This document shows positions 1 to 7,323 of a stretch of 15,894 nt of DNA, one piece after another. This DNA comes from an uncultured Lachnospiraceae bacterium (GTDB lineage: Bacteria > Bacillota > Clostridia > Lachnospirales > Lachnospiraceae). The notes beneath the pieces were generated by a model. That model did not search any database. It saw nothing but the letters and a program-made list of their open reading frames with translations, and was not told where the DNA came from. The position numbers were made by a program, and so were the translations under genes. The DNA lies in contig CAKRES010000028.1 in assembly GCA_934317845.1 (NCBI GenBank), positions 1 through 15,894 on the forward strand, read 5' to 3'. How positions within the stretch are numbered: position 1 is the stretch's first letter; each line of letters begins with the position of its first letter.

Positions 1-176
1 ATACGGAATATGCGGAGCTTGCATATGGCACGAACAGTTATGCATACACTGTCATGAGCAGTGCGTGTGATAATATAGATAATATTGAATCACTCAGAGA
101 AGTTGTCAAGGCACTTTATGCATATGGCAGCTGTGCACAAGTATATGAATCCTACAAAAACGATGGTAATAATTAA
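1..176 (+). CDS. C-terminal end of a probable secreted/surface protein (5' partial)
   Basis: The open frame starting at base 3 runs into the window from upstream and ends with TAA at 174-176, giving 57 visible residues. They are rich in Tyr, Ala, Asn and Ser and contain a helical stretch around S-L-R-E-V-V-K-A-L-Y-A-Y-G near residues 30-42. From memory, large secreted proteins of Lachnospiraceae often end in a helical segment of the type L-x-x-L-V-K-A-L-Y-L-Y-x-x-A, so I read this as the tail of such a protein; that is inference. There is no LPXTG motif or C-terminal membrane helix, so it is not sortase-anchored at this end. The stop codon overlaps the ribosome site of the 34-residue peptide gene downstream, so the two are probably co-transcribed and may be translationally coupled. 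The catalytic or binding part lies outside the window, so no function is given. Confidence 0.6.
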   Translation, partial: TEYAELAYGTNSYAYTVMSSACDNIDNIESLREVVKALYAYGSCAQVYESYKNDGNN

Positions 177-191
177 AGGAGGTAAAAGAAC

Positions 192-296
192 ATGAAAGAA
201 AGATACGAAACACCGGAGATGGAGATTGTAGAATTTGAAACAGAGGATATTATTACGACCAGTAGTAATGATCTCCCACCAATGGGCATTGAATAA
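192..296 (+). CDS. 34-residue peptide with an E-D-I-I-T-T-S core (RiPP-precursor-like, function unknown)
   Basis: A perfect ribosome site (AAAGGAGGT at 175-183) sits eight bases before ATG 192, so this very short frame is almost certainly translated. The peptide begins M-K-E-R-Y-E-T-P-E-M-E-I-V and continues F-E-T-E-D-I-I-T-T-S-S, then N-D-L-P-P-M-G-I-E and stop. The layout (charged start, P-E-x-E-[IV]-x-x-[FL]-E, E-D-[IV]-I-T-T-S, short variable tail) is one I recall from many short unannotated peptides of Clostridia and gut Bacteroidetes. It looks like a conserved leader followed by a variable C-terminal core, as in ribosomally made modified peptides. There are no Cys residues and no double-Gly leader site. 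The nearest possible partner enzyme is the nucleotidyltransferase-family gene at 1080. A hairpin terminator follows 32 bases after the stop. That it is a precursor peptide is inference; it could also be a small regulatory or surface-associated protein. Confidence 0.75.
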   Translation: MKERYETPEMEIVEFETEDIITTSSNDLPPMGIE

Positions 297-327
297 TAAA
301 AAAGGATATTTTATAGAATAAGAAACT

Positions 328-366
328 AAAATGTCGGATGGTTAGAAGCTGTCCGGCATTTTAATA
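328..366 (+). terminator. Rho-independent-type terminator after the short peptide gene
   Basis: AAAATGTCGGA at 328-338 pairs with TCCGGCATTTT at 352-362. The stem is 11 bp with one G-U wobble and the loop is 13 nt. The 3' arm ends in a short T run, and the 5' A run would give the opposite strand a T tail too, so it may work in both directions. The T run is short, so termination may be partial. Confidence 0.6.
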
Positions 367-399
367 TAGTTATTTTCAATGTAATATTATCCCCAATGC

Positions 400-428
400 T
401 TGCATTTCTTATGGAATGAAATTAAAAT
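400..428 (+). promoter_or_regulatory. Candidate sigma-A promoter for the membrane protein operon
   Basis: TTGCAT at 400-405 and TAAAAT at 423-428 are separated by 17 bp. The -10 matches the consensus at 5 of 6 positions; the -35 is weak. It lies downstream of the terminator at 328-366 and 35 bp before the ATG at 463, which is the right place for the operon beginning there. Confidence 0.35.
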
Positions 429-462
429 TGGGAGAAAGAAGAGAAATTTGAGGAGCCAAACG

Positions 463-984
463 ATGAAAAAAGGACGAAAAGTGATCGGTGTGGTTGTGAT
501 CATTGCAGTGGTATTACTTGTGGTGATCATTGCAGTTGTGATCGGAAATGATAACAATTCAGGAAAAAAGAATAAGACAGAGCAGATGGAACAGACGACG
601 GAGGAGGACAGAGCGACAGAGCAGGAGCCGATGTCAGAACAAAATCTGGAAGGGGAACGACCGGTTGTTACAGATCCTCTGGAGGATGTTACGGAATCAG
701 CGGAGTCTCAAACGACACAACAGAAAGCAGAAACCAAAGACAATGCTTCAAAGTCAACGGAGAAAACTTCTGCTGCATCAAAGAAAAAGAAACAGCCTTT
801 GGCAGAAACAACAGAAAAGGATAAAACACAGGCTTCCACCGAACAGTTAGAGAGTGTGGAGCAGGATTCTTCTGTAAAAGAAGAGGCACCTGCACAACGC
901 AATAAAAAAGAGGAACAAACGAGCGAAGAACGAAAGAAGAATGATATTGATACGCTGGAACTCCCATTTGTTCCGGCAGAGTAA
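463..984 (+). CDS. Single-pass membrane protein with a long charged, disordered tail
   Basis: ATG 463 is chosen over an upstream TTG at 400 because a GAGGAG ribosome site lies about seven bases before it and the protein then starts M-K-K-G-R-K, followed directly by a membrane helix (residues 8-29). The helix is made of two copies of V-V-I-I-A-V-V around L-L. Residues 30-160 are almost only Glu, Lys, Thr, Ser, Gln and Asp, with no Cys or folded-domain pattern, so they are probably disordered. With a short positive N-terminus the tail should lie outside the cell. The protein ends D-T-L-E-L-P-F-V-P-A-E. I know no family for it; the tail could be a spacer presenting the C-terminal motif. The same frame stays coding-like for about 20 codons beyond the TAA, so a shortened protein is possible. 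It is followed by the nucleotidyltransferase-family gene 95 bp downstream. Confidence 0.75.
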   Translation: MKKGRKVIGVVVIIAVVLLVVIIAVVIGNDNNSGKKNKTEQMEQTTEEDRATEQEPMSEQNLEGERPVVTDPLEDVTESAESQTTQQKAETKDNASKSTEKTSAASKKKKQPLAETTEKDKTQASTEQLESVEQDSSVKEEAPAQRNKKEEQTSEERKKNDIDTLELPFVPAE

Positions 985-1079
985 CAGGGGGAGCATGATA
1001 CGCCGTGGGATGTCGAAAAAATAGTAGAGCAGCTTCGCCAGATTGGAAGCGTCCGGGGAAGTAGAAAGGAGAAGATAAA

Positions 1080-2225
1080 ATGCAGGACATCAAAGAGGAG
1101 CTGTTCTATCTGCTTGCATGTGGAGCAAATGCAAAAGTGCCTGAAAGCAGCAGGGTACAATCGTATAAGCAGGAACAAAGTGAAGCAAAATTGAGACAGC
1201 TTTATCAGCTCAGCCGTGCTCATTTTGTCGATGCATTGGTTGGTACCGTATTAAAACAAGCAGGAGTTACGCTTCCTGTCCGATGGGAACAGAGTATTGC
1301 AAAAGCGATCCGTAAGGAAATTCTGTTTGATGCAGAGCGAGAAAAAATCTTTACGTTTATGGAACAGAAGAAGATCTGGTATTTGCCCCTGAAGGGAATT
1401 GTTTTAAAACACTATTATCCGGCAGTGGGATTGCGGCAGATGTCAGATAATGATATTTTATTTGAAGAAACATTTGCGCAGACGATGAAAGACTATATGC
1501 AGTCGCAGGGATATGTAGTCAAATCCTATGGACAGGGAAATCATGATATATATGAGAAAGCACCGGTGTACAATTTTGAATTGCACCGGGCATTGTATGG
1601 GACATCATCTGCGAACCAGTGGGCGGACTATTACAGGGAGATCAAAAGCCATCTGGTTCCGGAAAAAGAAAACTCGTATTGTTATCGTATGAAAGCGGAG
1701 GATTTTTACATTTACCTGATGTGTCATGCAGCAAAGCATTATCAGGGAAGTGGCACGGGGGTGCGCACGTTGCTTGATTTTTATATTTATCTGCAAAAAG
1801 AGACTGCACTGGATTTTGATTATATCGAACGGGAATGTGAAACGCTTGCGATTGCACAATTTGAAAAAGATAACCGTTTGCTTTGTAAAAAAGTATTTGG
1901 AGACGGAGTTTCTGTACTTACTGCAAACGAGCAGGAGATGCTTGATTATTATCTGACTTCCGGTGTATATGGAAACCAGAAACAGCGGGTGGATAACCGT
2001 CTGAAAACGTGCAGAAACAAAAAAGGACAGATCTCCAAATGGAACTATATCAGAACGCGATTGTTTCCAGGAAAGGAATATTACCAGCATTTTCCTTTAT
2101 TTGCCAGACATCGTGTTCTGCTCCCGCTGCTTTATTTATATCGCATAGTGATCGTAGTATGTGATCCGAAGCGTAGGAAAAACGTGTGGAGGGAATGTAA
2201 GCTGGTGAAAGGAAGCAAAAAATAA
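1080..2225 (+). CDS. NTP_transf_5 (nucleotidyltransferase-fold) family protein
   Basis: The 381-residue protein carries the hallmark block of the NTP_transf_5 family (Pfam PF14907, 'uncharacterised nucleotidyltransferase'): L-K-G at 104-106, then Y-Y-P, then R-x-M-S-D-N-D-I-L at 119-127, where D123 and D125 match the metal-binding acidic pair of the fold. Further supporting motifs are F-E-L-H-R at 166-170, H216 and H220 in M-C-H-A-A-K-H, and G-x-G-T-G-V-R-T-L-L-D at 223-233. There is no signal peptide or clear membrane helix, so it is cytoplasmic. Substrates of this family are mostly unknown; members occur in lasso-peptide and other peptide-modification loci, where a role in modifying peptide or sugar is suspected. 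A ribosome site (GAAAGGAG) precedes the ATG. With the short peptide at 192 and the membrane protein at 463 it forms the most unusual gene group in the window. Whether it modifies either product is inference. Confidence 0.8.
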   Translation: MQDIKEELFYLLACGANAKVPESSRVQSYKQEQSEAKLRQLYQLSRAHFVDALVGTVLKQAGVTLPVRWEQSIAKAIRKEILFDAEREKIFTFMEQKKIWYLPLKGIVLKHYYPAVGLRQMSDNDILFEETFAQTMKDYMQSQGYVVKSYGQGNHDIYEKAPVYNFELHRALYGTSSANQWADYYREIKSHLVPEKENSYCYRMKAEDFYIYLMCHAAKHYQGSGTGVRTLLDFYIYLQKETALDFDYIERECETLAIAQFEKDNRLLCKKVFGDGVSVLTANEQEMLDYYLTSGVYGNQKQRVDNRLKTCRNKKGQISKWNYIRTRLFPGKEYYQHFPLFARHRVLLPLLYLYRIVIVVCDPKRRKNVWRECKLVKGSKK

Positions 2226-2257
2226 ATTTTGTTAACAGGCAAAAGAAGGATTATGAT

Positions 2258-2953
2258 ATGCAGAAAGAAATAAATCGATTGTTGGTTGTGGAAGATGATG
2301 CTGCGCTTTCCCAGGGCTTGCAGTGTGCGTTGACGGAAGAGGATCGACAGGTTATGTGCTGTGATACAATAAAAAAAGCAAAACAGTATTTGCAGAAAGA
2401 AGAGGTGGATCTGTTGCTTCTGGATGTGAATCTGCCAGATGGAAGCGGCTTTGATCTGTTGCAGGAGATACGGGAAACTTCGTTATTACCGGTTATTTTG
2501 CTCACTGCGAATGATCTGGAGATGGATATTGTAAATGGACTTGAACAGGGAGCCAATGATTATATTACCAAGCCATTTAGTCTGGCAGTTCTTCGGGCAA
2601 GGGTAAATACACAACTTCGCAGTTGTACGGAAAAGCATCAGCCGATACAGCAAAAACACCAGATTTTTGATGGTGGTATCTGGTATTTTGATTTTTCTGC
2701 TATGCTTTTTACTGTAAAGGGGCAGGAAGTAGAACTGAGTAAAACAGAGCAGAAACTTTTGGCAATACTGATACAGAATATAGGAATGACGGTACCACGG
2801 GAGACACTGATGGAGCGTGTCTGGCCGGATGGCACACGTTATGTGGATGAAAATGCACTTTCTGTTGCGGTCAAACGGCTGCGGGATAAACTACAGGCAA
2901 AGGAGCAGATTCGGACTGTTTATGGAATCGGATATGTATGGGAACAAATATGA
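2258..2953 (+). CDS. OmpR/PhoB-family response regulator (module 1)
   Basis: The 231-residue protein has a receiver domain (about 6-120) with acidic pocket D13-D14, phospho-acceptor D56 in L-L-L-L-D-V-N-L-P, T83 and K105 in I-T-K-P-F. A winged-helix DNA-binding domain follows (about 135-231), with L-S-K-T-E-Q-K-L-L, V-W-P-D-G and a final G-I-G-Y-V-W. It should bind DNA as a phosphorylated dimer at direct repeats. The histidine kinase gene overlaps its end by 4 bp, and an ATPase-permease pair follows, so its most likely target is that transporter. AGAAGGA serves as ribosome site. It begins 32 bp after the nucleotidyltransferase-family gene with no terminator visible between, so read-through from the upstream genes is possible. 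Confidence 0.95.
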   Translation: MQKEINRLLVVEDDAALSQGLQCALTEEDRQVMCCDTIKKAKQYLQKEEVDLLLLDVNLPDGSGFDLLQEIRETSLLPVILLTANDLEMDIVNGLEQGANDYITKPFSLAVLRARVNTQLRSCTEKHQPIQQKHQIFDGGIWYFDFSAMLFTVKGQEVELSKTEQKLLAILIQNIGMTVPRETLMERVWPDGTRYVDENALSVAVKRLRDKLQAKEQIRTVYGIGYVWEQI

Positions 2954-3870
2954 TAGCAGTACTTGTGATCACGGGAATTGCCGTGATGATTGTTGTAGGA
3001 ACCATTTTCTTTTTCAGAAAGAGACAGGAAAAAATGATGGATGGCCTTGCAGAGATGTTAGAGACAGCGATGAACGGCACTTTTTCAGAGCATACCTTTG
3101 ATGAATCAAAGCGTTCCTCACTGGAAAACCGCCTGGCACAATATTTAGCAGCATCGGAGCTTTCGGTAAAAAGTATCGCAGTGGAACGGGAAAAGATAAA
3201 AGAATTGATTGCCGATATTTCTCATCAGACGAAAACTCCACTTTCTAATATTTTGCTATATACGGAGTTGTTAGAAGAAGAAAATTTAAGTGATTCAGCG
3301 GAAACGTCTCTTGCTATGCTGCGGCAGCAGAGTGAAAAATTACAATTTTTAATTGATGCGCTTGTCAAACTCTCCAGACTTGAGACGGGTGTTTTTGTGC
3401 TGCACAAAAAGGTGCAGCCGCTTTATGGAATGACAGAAAAATGTGTCGAAGATTTTCAAAAAAGAGCAGAGGAGAAAGGATTGGAACTTGTATTGCAGGT
3501 GCCGGATCAAAAGGTGTCTGCCAATTTTGATGCAAAATGGTCTGGGGAGGCTTTGAGTAATGTGTTAGACAATGCCATCAAATATACAAAAGAGGGGACA
3601 GTCACAGTAACCGTACATTCTTATGAAATGTTTGCGTGTGTGGAGGTTTCTGATACCGGAATCGGAATTAAGGAGAAGGAACATGCCAAAGTATTTCAGC
3701 GGTTTTACCGTGGAGAAGAAGTGTTGGACGAAAATGGAGTAGGAATTGGACTTTACCTTGCCAGACAGATTATGCAGCAGCAGGGAGGATATATCAGGCT
3801 TATATCCAGACCATCAAAAGGTACTTCCTTTGGTTTGTATTTTTCAAAAACAAATGTGTCAGAACTGTAA
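2950..3870 (+). CDS. Short single-helix sensor histidine kinase (module 1)
   Basis: I choose the start at 2950 because its ATGA overlaps the regulator's stop, the usual coupling arrangement; an in-frame ATG at 2938 would add four residues. One membrane helix (about residues 2-22) is followed by the cytoplasmic part, with no extracellular sensor domain. The dimerisation box I-S-H-Q-T-K-T-P-L-S-N carries the phospho-acceptor His (residue 92 from this start). The ATP-binding domain has the N box (V-L-D-N-A-I-K-Y-T-K-E-G), G1 box D-T-G-I-G-I, F box F-Q-R-F-Y-R-G and G2 box G-V-G-I-G-L-Y-L-A-R. All catalytic boxes look intact. Kinases with such short sensors beside ABC transporters usually sense through the membrane or through the transporter itself, as in peptide-antibiotic detoxification modules. 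That reading fits the FtsX transporter behind it but is not proven. Confidence 0.93.
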   Translation: MIAVLVITGIAVMIVVGTIFFFRKRQEKMMDGLAEMLETAMNGTFSEHTFDESKRSSLENRLAQYLAASELSVKSIAVEREKIKELIADISHQTKTPLSNILLYTELLEEENLSDSAETSLAMLRQQSEKLQFLIDALVKLSRLETGVFVLHKKVQPLYGMTEKCVEDFQKRAEEKGLELVLQVPDQKVSANFDAKWSGEALSNVLDNAIKYTKEGTVTVTVHSYEMFACVEVSDTGIGIKEKEHAKVFQRFYRGEEVLDENGVGIGLYLARQIMQQQGGYIRLISRPSKGTSFGLYFSKTNVSEL

Positions 3871-3906
3871 GAATCTTTTTTTCACTGACAGATTCTCGAA
3901 AGAATC
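3857..3906 (+). promoter_or_regulatory. Inverted repeats between kinase and transporter genes (possible operator or leader hairpin)
   Basis: Two nested symmetries occupy the 98-bp gap. TGTCAG at 3857-3862 is mirrored by CTGACA at 3885-3890, and GATTCT-CGAA-AGAATC at 3891-3906 is a perfect 6-bp hairpin with a tetraloop. No T run follows the second, so it is not a terminator. The site lies where a regulator-controlled promoter for the ATPase-permease pair would be expected. CTGACA and GATAAT (3913-3918) look like promoter boxes, but their 22-bp spacing is too long for a normal sigma-A promoter. Confidence 0.35.
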
Positions 3907-3968
3907 CTGTGTGATAATCAAATTACAAACAGGGGAGAGAAAAAATCAGGAGAAAAGGAGAAAAACAT

Positions 3969-4655
3969 ATGGTAATTTTGGAAACCAAAGGATTAAAGAA
4001 ACAATATGGCACGGGGGAAAATGCCGTGCATGCACTGGCGGGTGTGGATCTGACCGTGGAAAATGGAGAGTTTGTAGCAGTAGTTGGAACTTCCGGCTCA
4101 GGAAAATCTACACTGCTACATATGCTTGGAGGACTGGATCGCCCATCTTCCGGTAATGTATATGTGGATGGAAAAGATATCTTTTCGTTAAAGGAAGAGG
4201 AACTTACCATTTTCCGCAGAAGAAAGATAGGATTTGTTTTTCAATCATATAATTTAGTTCCGGTGCTTTCTGTTTATGAAAATATAGTGCTGCCGTTGCA
4301 GCTTGATGGAAAACATGTGGATGAGACATTTCTTGCTCAAATTGTAGAATCACTGGGTATAAAAGAAAAGCTGAACATGCTGCCTGCCCAGCTTTCCGGA
4401 GGACAGCAGCAGCGTGTAGCAATTGCACGTGCTTTGGCAGCGAAGCCTGCGATCATTCTTGCAGATGAACCGACAGGAAATTTAGATAGCCGCACATCAC
4501 AGGATGTGATCGGGCTGATCAAAACAACGAGCAATAAATTTTCGCAGACGATTGTGATGATTACACATAATGAGGAGATTGCACAACTTGCAGATCGAAT
4601 CATCCGTATTGAGGATGGAAGGATCGTGACAGAAAAGGCAGGTGAGCAGTCATGA
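3969..4655 (+). CDS. ABC transporter ATPase, MacB/LolD-like (module 1)
   Basis: The 228-residue subunit has every motif of an active ABC ATPase: Walker A G-T-S-G-S-G-K-S-T at 40-48, Q92 of the Q loop, signature L-S-G-G-Q at 142-146, Walker B I-I-L-A-D-E-P with D166 and E167, D loop N-L-D, and switch His H200. The stretch between Q loop and signature and the E-E-E-L-T-I-F-R-R-R segment are typical of the MacB/LolD/FtsE group that pairs with FtsX-type permeases. AAAAGGAG precedes the ATG by about eight bases. Its last four bases overlap the start of the permease gene (ATGA), so the two are made together. Such pairs drive conformational change for export or removal of peptides from the membrane; the substrate here cannot be read from sequence. 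Confidence 0.95.
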   Translation: MVILETKGLKKQYGTGENAVHALAGVDLTVENGEFVAVVGTSGSGKSTLLHMLGGLDRPSSGNVYVDGKDIFSLKEEELTIFRRRKIGFVFQSYNLVPVLSVYENIVLPLQLDGKHVDETFLAQIVESLGIKEKLNMLPAQLSGGQQQRVAIARALAAKPAIILADEPTGNLDSRTSQDVIGLIKTTSNKFSQTIVMITHNEEIAQLADRIIRIEDGRIVTEKAGEQS

Positions 4656-7222
4656 TACAGGTAGCAAATCGAGCATGTGTGAGAAGGGTTGCAGTGCGCA
4701 GCCTTAAAGCCTCCAAAATGAGAAATCTGATTGCGGTTTTTGCAATTCTATTGACGACGACACTGTTTACTGCCTTGTTTACGATCGCCATTTCTGTGAA
4801 TGATTCCTTTCAACAGTCTAATTTTCTTATGGTTGGCGGTGATGATCATGGCGCATTCAAGGATCTGACGAAAGAGCAGATGCAAAAACTTGAAAAAGAT
4901 CCGTTGATCAAAGAGGCCAATACCCGTTGCTTTTTAGGTATGGGAATGGGAGATGCGTTTCGCAAGGCACAGGTAGAAGTCAGTTATATGGATGCCAAAG
5001 CGGTAAAACATTATTTTTGTACACCAAAGCATGGACATCTTCCCAAAGAGGGAACCGATGAAGCAATGACAGATACCCGGGTATTGAAACTTCTGGGGGT
5101 AACTCCAAAGGTGGGAGCAAAGTTTAAGATAACATATCGGATCGGAGATGATACCGGACATTCCAAAGAAGTAACAAAGGAATTTACACTGTCCGGCTGG
5201 TGGGAGTATAATGAGGTGGCTGTAGCAAGTCATGTTGTGGTTCCTGAAAGTTACACGAAAGAGGTATTGAAGGGGGGAGAGGAAAGCTCACAAAATGCTG
5301 ATGGAAAATGGACGCTTGGTGTCATGTTTTCCAATTCCCGGCATATTGAAAAAAATGTGCAGCAGGTGATAAAGAATAGTGGTTTTCAATATAAAGATGC
5401 TTCCAGACCGGATTATATTTCTTATGGAGTAAACTGGGGATATACCAGTGCACAATCAGACCGGAATGTGGATCTGGAAAGTGTGATCGCTATCGTATTG
5501 CTGCTTCTCGTCATTGTGTTTACCGGATATCTGATCATTTATAATGTATTTCAGATCTCTGTAACAAATGATATCCGTTTTTATGGATTGCTGAAAACAA
5601 TCGGTATGACAGGCAAACAGATCAAACGGATCATACGCATGCAGGCAATGTTGTTAGCGGAAATCGGTATTCCACTTGGCCTGCTTTGGGGATGGTTTGT
5701 CGGAGCAAAACTTGCTCCGTTTGTTATGGCACAGACGGCTTATACAACCGCTGTGATCCGGTTGCATGCGTGGGTATTTATTGGAGCAGCAGTTTTTTCG
5801 CTTATTACCGTATTTATTTCTTGTAATAAACCGGGAAGAATTGCAGCAAAAGTATCCCCGGTAGAAGCAGTGCGTTATACAGAAACAGAGCGTATCAGCA
5901 AAAAGAAAAAGAAGAGAATAAAACCGGCATCATTGTTGCGAATGGCAGGTGCGAATCTGCTCCGCAACCGGAAAAAGACGCTGCTTGTGGTTATTTCTTT
6001 GTCACTTGCGGTTATTCTGTTGAATATAACAGTTATGTTTACAGATGGATTTGATATGGATCTTTATTTGAAAAAATCTACCTGCAGTGATTTTCAATTT
6101 GCAAATGCAGATTATTTTAGTGTGCAAAAGGGATTATTTTCAGATGATATCGCAATAGAACCTTCTGTTATGCAGAACATATTGGCACAGGAGGGGATAA
6201 AAGCAAGTGGTTGTGTGTATGGAGATACCGGAGGCACACAGGAAAAAATAAAGGCAAAGGATATTTTCTCTTATTCGGATTCCATGGGATTTGGTATGAG
6301 TGAAGAGGAGAAAAAAGCATATCTTCGGGCATCAGATGGAAGTTATTATGATTGGGTACAGTTATACGGAATGGATACATGTCCGCTGCAAAAATTACAT
6401 GTGATAAAAGGAGACATTTCCTTGCTGGAGCGTAATGATACGATCGCTGCAGTCTATATGCAGGATGATTACGATCATGTGGTGCCACATAGTAATTGGG
6501 CAAAGGTTGGGGACAAAGTGACGCTTCGTTATGAAGGCGAAAAGACAGAAAAAACGTATACGGTAGTGGCAGAAGTTATGGTGCCTTCTTCCATGGGATA
6601 TCGTTATTACGGTAGCCCGGAATTTGTAATGGGAAGCGATACCTTTATCCGTGATACGGGTACGAAAAATGTGATGCATCTGGTGATCGATATGAAAAAC
6701 AACAAAGCAGCCAGGACGATGGAATATTTTCTGAAGCAATATACGCAGAAGGAACAACCGCTTTATGGATACGAATCAAAATTTTCTTATGAGAAGGAAT
6801 TTGATTCTTTCAGGGGAATGTTTATGCTGCTTGGAGGAGTGCTTTCCGCTGTGATCGCAGTAGTTGGAATTTTAAATTTCCTGAATGCGGTGTTAACAGG
6901 CATGATTGCAAGACGAAGAGAATTTGCAGTGCTGCAGTCGATTGGTATGACAAAGGGACAATTGAAACGGATGCTTGTTTACGAAGGACTGCTTTATACG
7001 TTGGCGGCAAGTGGACTTTCTTTCCTGTTTGCTGTAGTGACAGAGCCACTTGCAGGAAAGATGATGGAGAATATGTTCTGGTTCTTCCGTTTTCACTACA
7101 CGATATGGCCGGTATTTTTGGTAACAGTATTCTTTGTTGTTATTGGAATTTTCCTTCCGCAGATCGTATATTATTTTGCATGTAGAAAAACAATCGTAGA
7201 ACGTCTGAAACAGGCAGAATAA
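4652..7222 (+). CDS. FtsX-type ABC permease, eight predicted helices (module 1)
   Basis: The 856-residue protein starts in the ATGA overlap with its ATPase. Hydrophobic segments lie near residues 24-48, 277-300, 335-352, 372-390, 442-465, 722-747, 775-795 and 812-835. This gives two repeats of one helix, a large outer domain (about 50-275 and 466-720) and three helices. Each repeat carries an FtsX-type cytoplasmic coupling stretch: F-Y-G-L-L-K-T-I-G-M-T after helix 2 and R-E-F-A-V-L-Q-S-I-G-M-T after helix 6. The layout differs from the ten-helix BceB type with one outer loop, so I do not call it BceB. No peptidase domain is present, so it does not cut leaders itself. With the two-component system directly upstream, defence against cell-wall-active peptides or export of a peptide is the likeliest role. 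There is no convincing terminator after it. Confidence 0.92.
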   Translation: MIQVANRACVRRVAVRSLKASKMRNLIAVFAILLTTTLFTALFTIAISVNDSFQQSNFLMVGGDDHGAFKDLTKEQMQKLEKDPLIKEANTRCFLGMGMGDAFRKAQVEVSYMDAKAVKHYFCTPKHGHLPKEGTDEAMTDTRVLKLLGVTPKVGAKFKITYRIGDDTGHSKEVTKEFTLSGWWEYNEVAVASHVVVPESYTKEVLKGGEESSQNADGKWTLGVMFSNSRHIEKNVQQVIKNSGFQYKDASRPDYISYGVNWGYTSAQSDRNVDLESVIAIVLLLLVIVFTGYLIIYNVFQISVTNDIRFYGLLKTIGMTGKQIKRIIRMQAMLLAEIGIPLGLLWGWFVGAKLAPFVMAQTAYTTAVIRLHAWVFIGAAVFSLITVFISCNKPGRIAAKVSPVEAVRYTETERISKKKKKRIKPASLLRMAGANLLRNRKKTLLVVISLSLAVILLNITVMFTDGFDMDLYLKKSTCSDFQFANADYFSVQKGLFSDDIAIEPSVMQNILAQEGIKASGCVYGDTGGTQEKIKAKDIFSYSDSMGFGMSEEEKKAYLRASDGSYYDWVQLYGMDTCPLQKLHVIKGDISLLERNDTIAAVYMQDDYDHVVPHSNWAKVGDKVTLRYEGEKTEKTYTVVAEVMVPSSMGYRYYGSPEFVMGSDTFIRDTGTKNVMHLVIDMKNNKAARTMEYFLKQYTQKEQPLYGYESKFSYEKEFDSFRGMFMLLGGVLSAVIAVVGILNFLNAVLTGMIARRREFAVLQSIGMTKGQLKRMLVYEGLLYTLAASGLSFLFAVVTEPLAGKMMENMFWFFRFHYTIWPVFLVTVFFVVIGIFLPQIVYYFACRKTIVERLKQAE

Positions 7223-7230
7223 ATGCGTGG

Positions 7231-7323
7231 TTATTGCTGCAGCCGTTTGGTCGGATGATAGCATAGCAGTGCGATCAGTATCAAAACGGCAGTGATAAAA
7301 TGACTTACCGGGTAAGTAAGCAT
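7231..7323 (-). pseudogene. Possible C-terminal remnant of a membrane protein (minus strand)
   Basis: A 30-codon frame on the minus strand ends in TAA at 7231-7233. It reads M-L-T-Y-P-V-S-H-F, then a strongly hydrophobic stretch T-A-V-L-I-L-I-A-L-L, then C-Y-H-P-T-K-R-L-Q-Q. This is how the last helix and basic tail of a transporter of the MATE type would look. The frame closes only nine codons further upstream, so at most a scrap remains. It sits between the end of transporter module 1 and other gene fragments, which makes a remnant plausible, but a chance hydrophobic frame is nearly as likely. Confidence 0.25.

Noticed and set aside
689..1223. Long minus-strand frames opposite the tailed membrane protein
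   Set aside because: They mirror the low-complexity E/K/T-rich coding strand, lack ribosome sites and have no protein-like pattern.
3871..3883. T7 run right after the kinase stop as a terminator
   Set aside because: No GC-containing hairpin lies directly before it; the clear hairpin (3891-3906) comes after the T run.
4652..7222. Calling the permease BceB (bacitracin-type)
   Set aside because: It has two large outer domains and eight predicted helices in two equal repeats, not ten helices with one outer domain.
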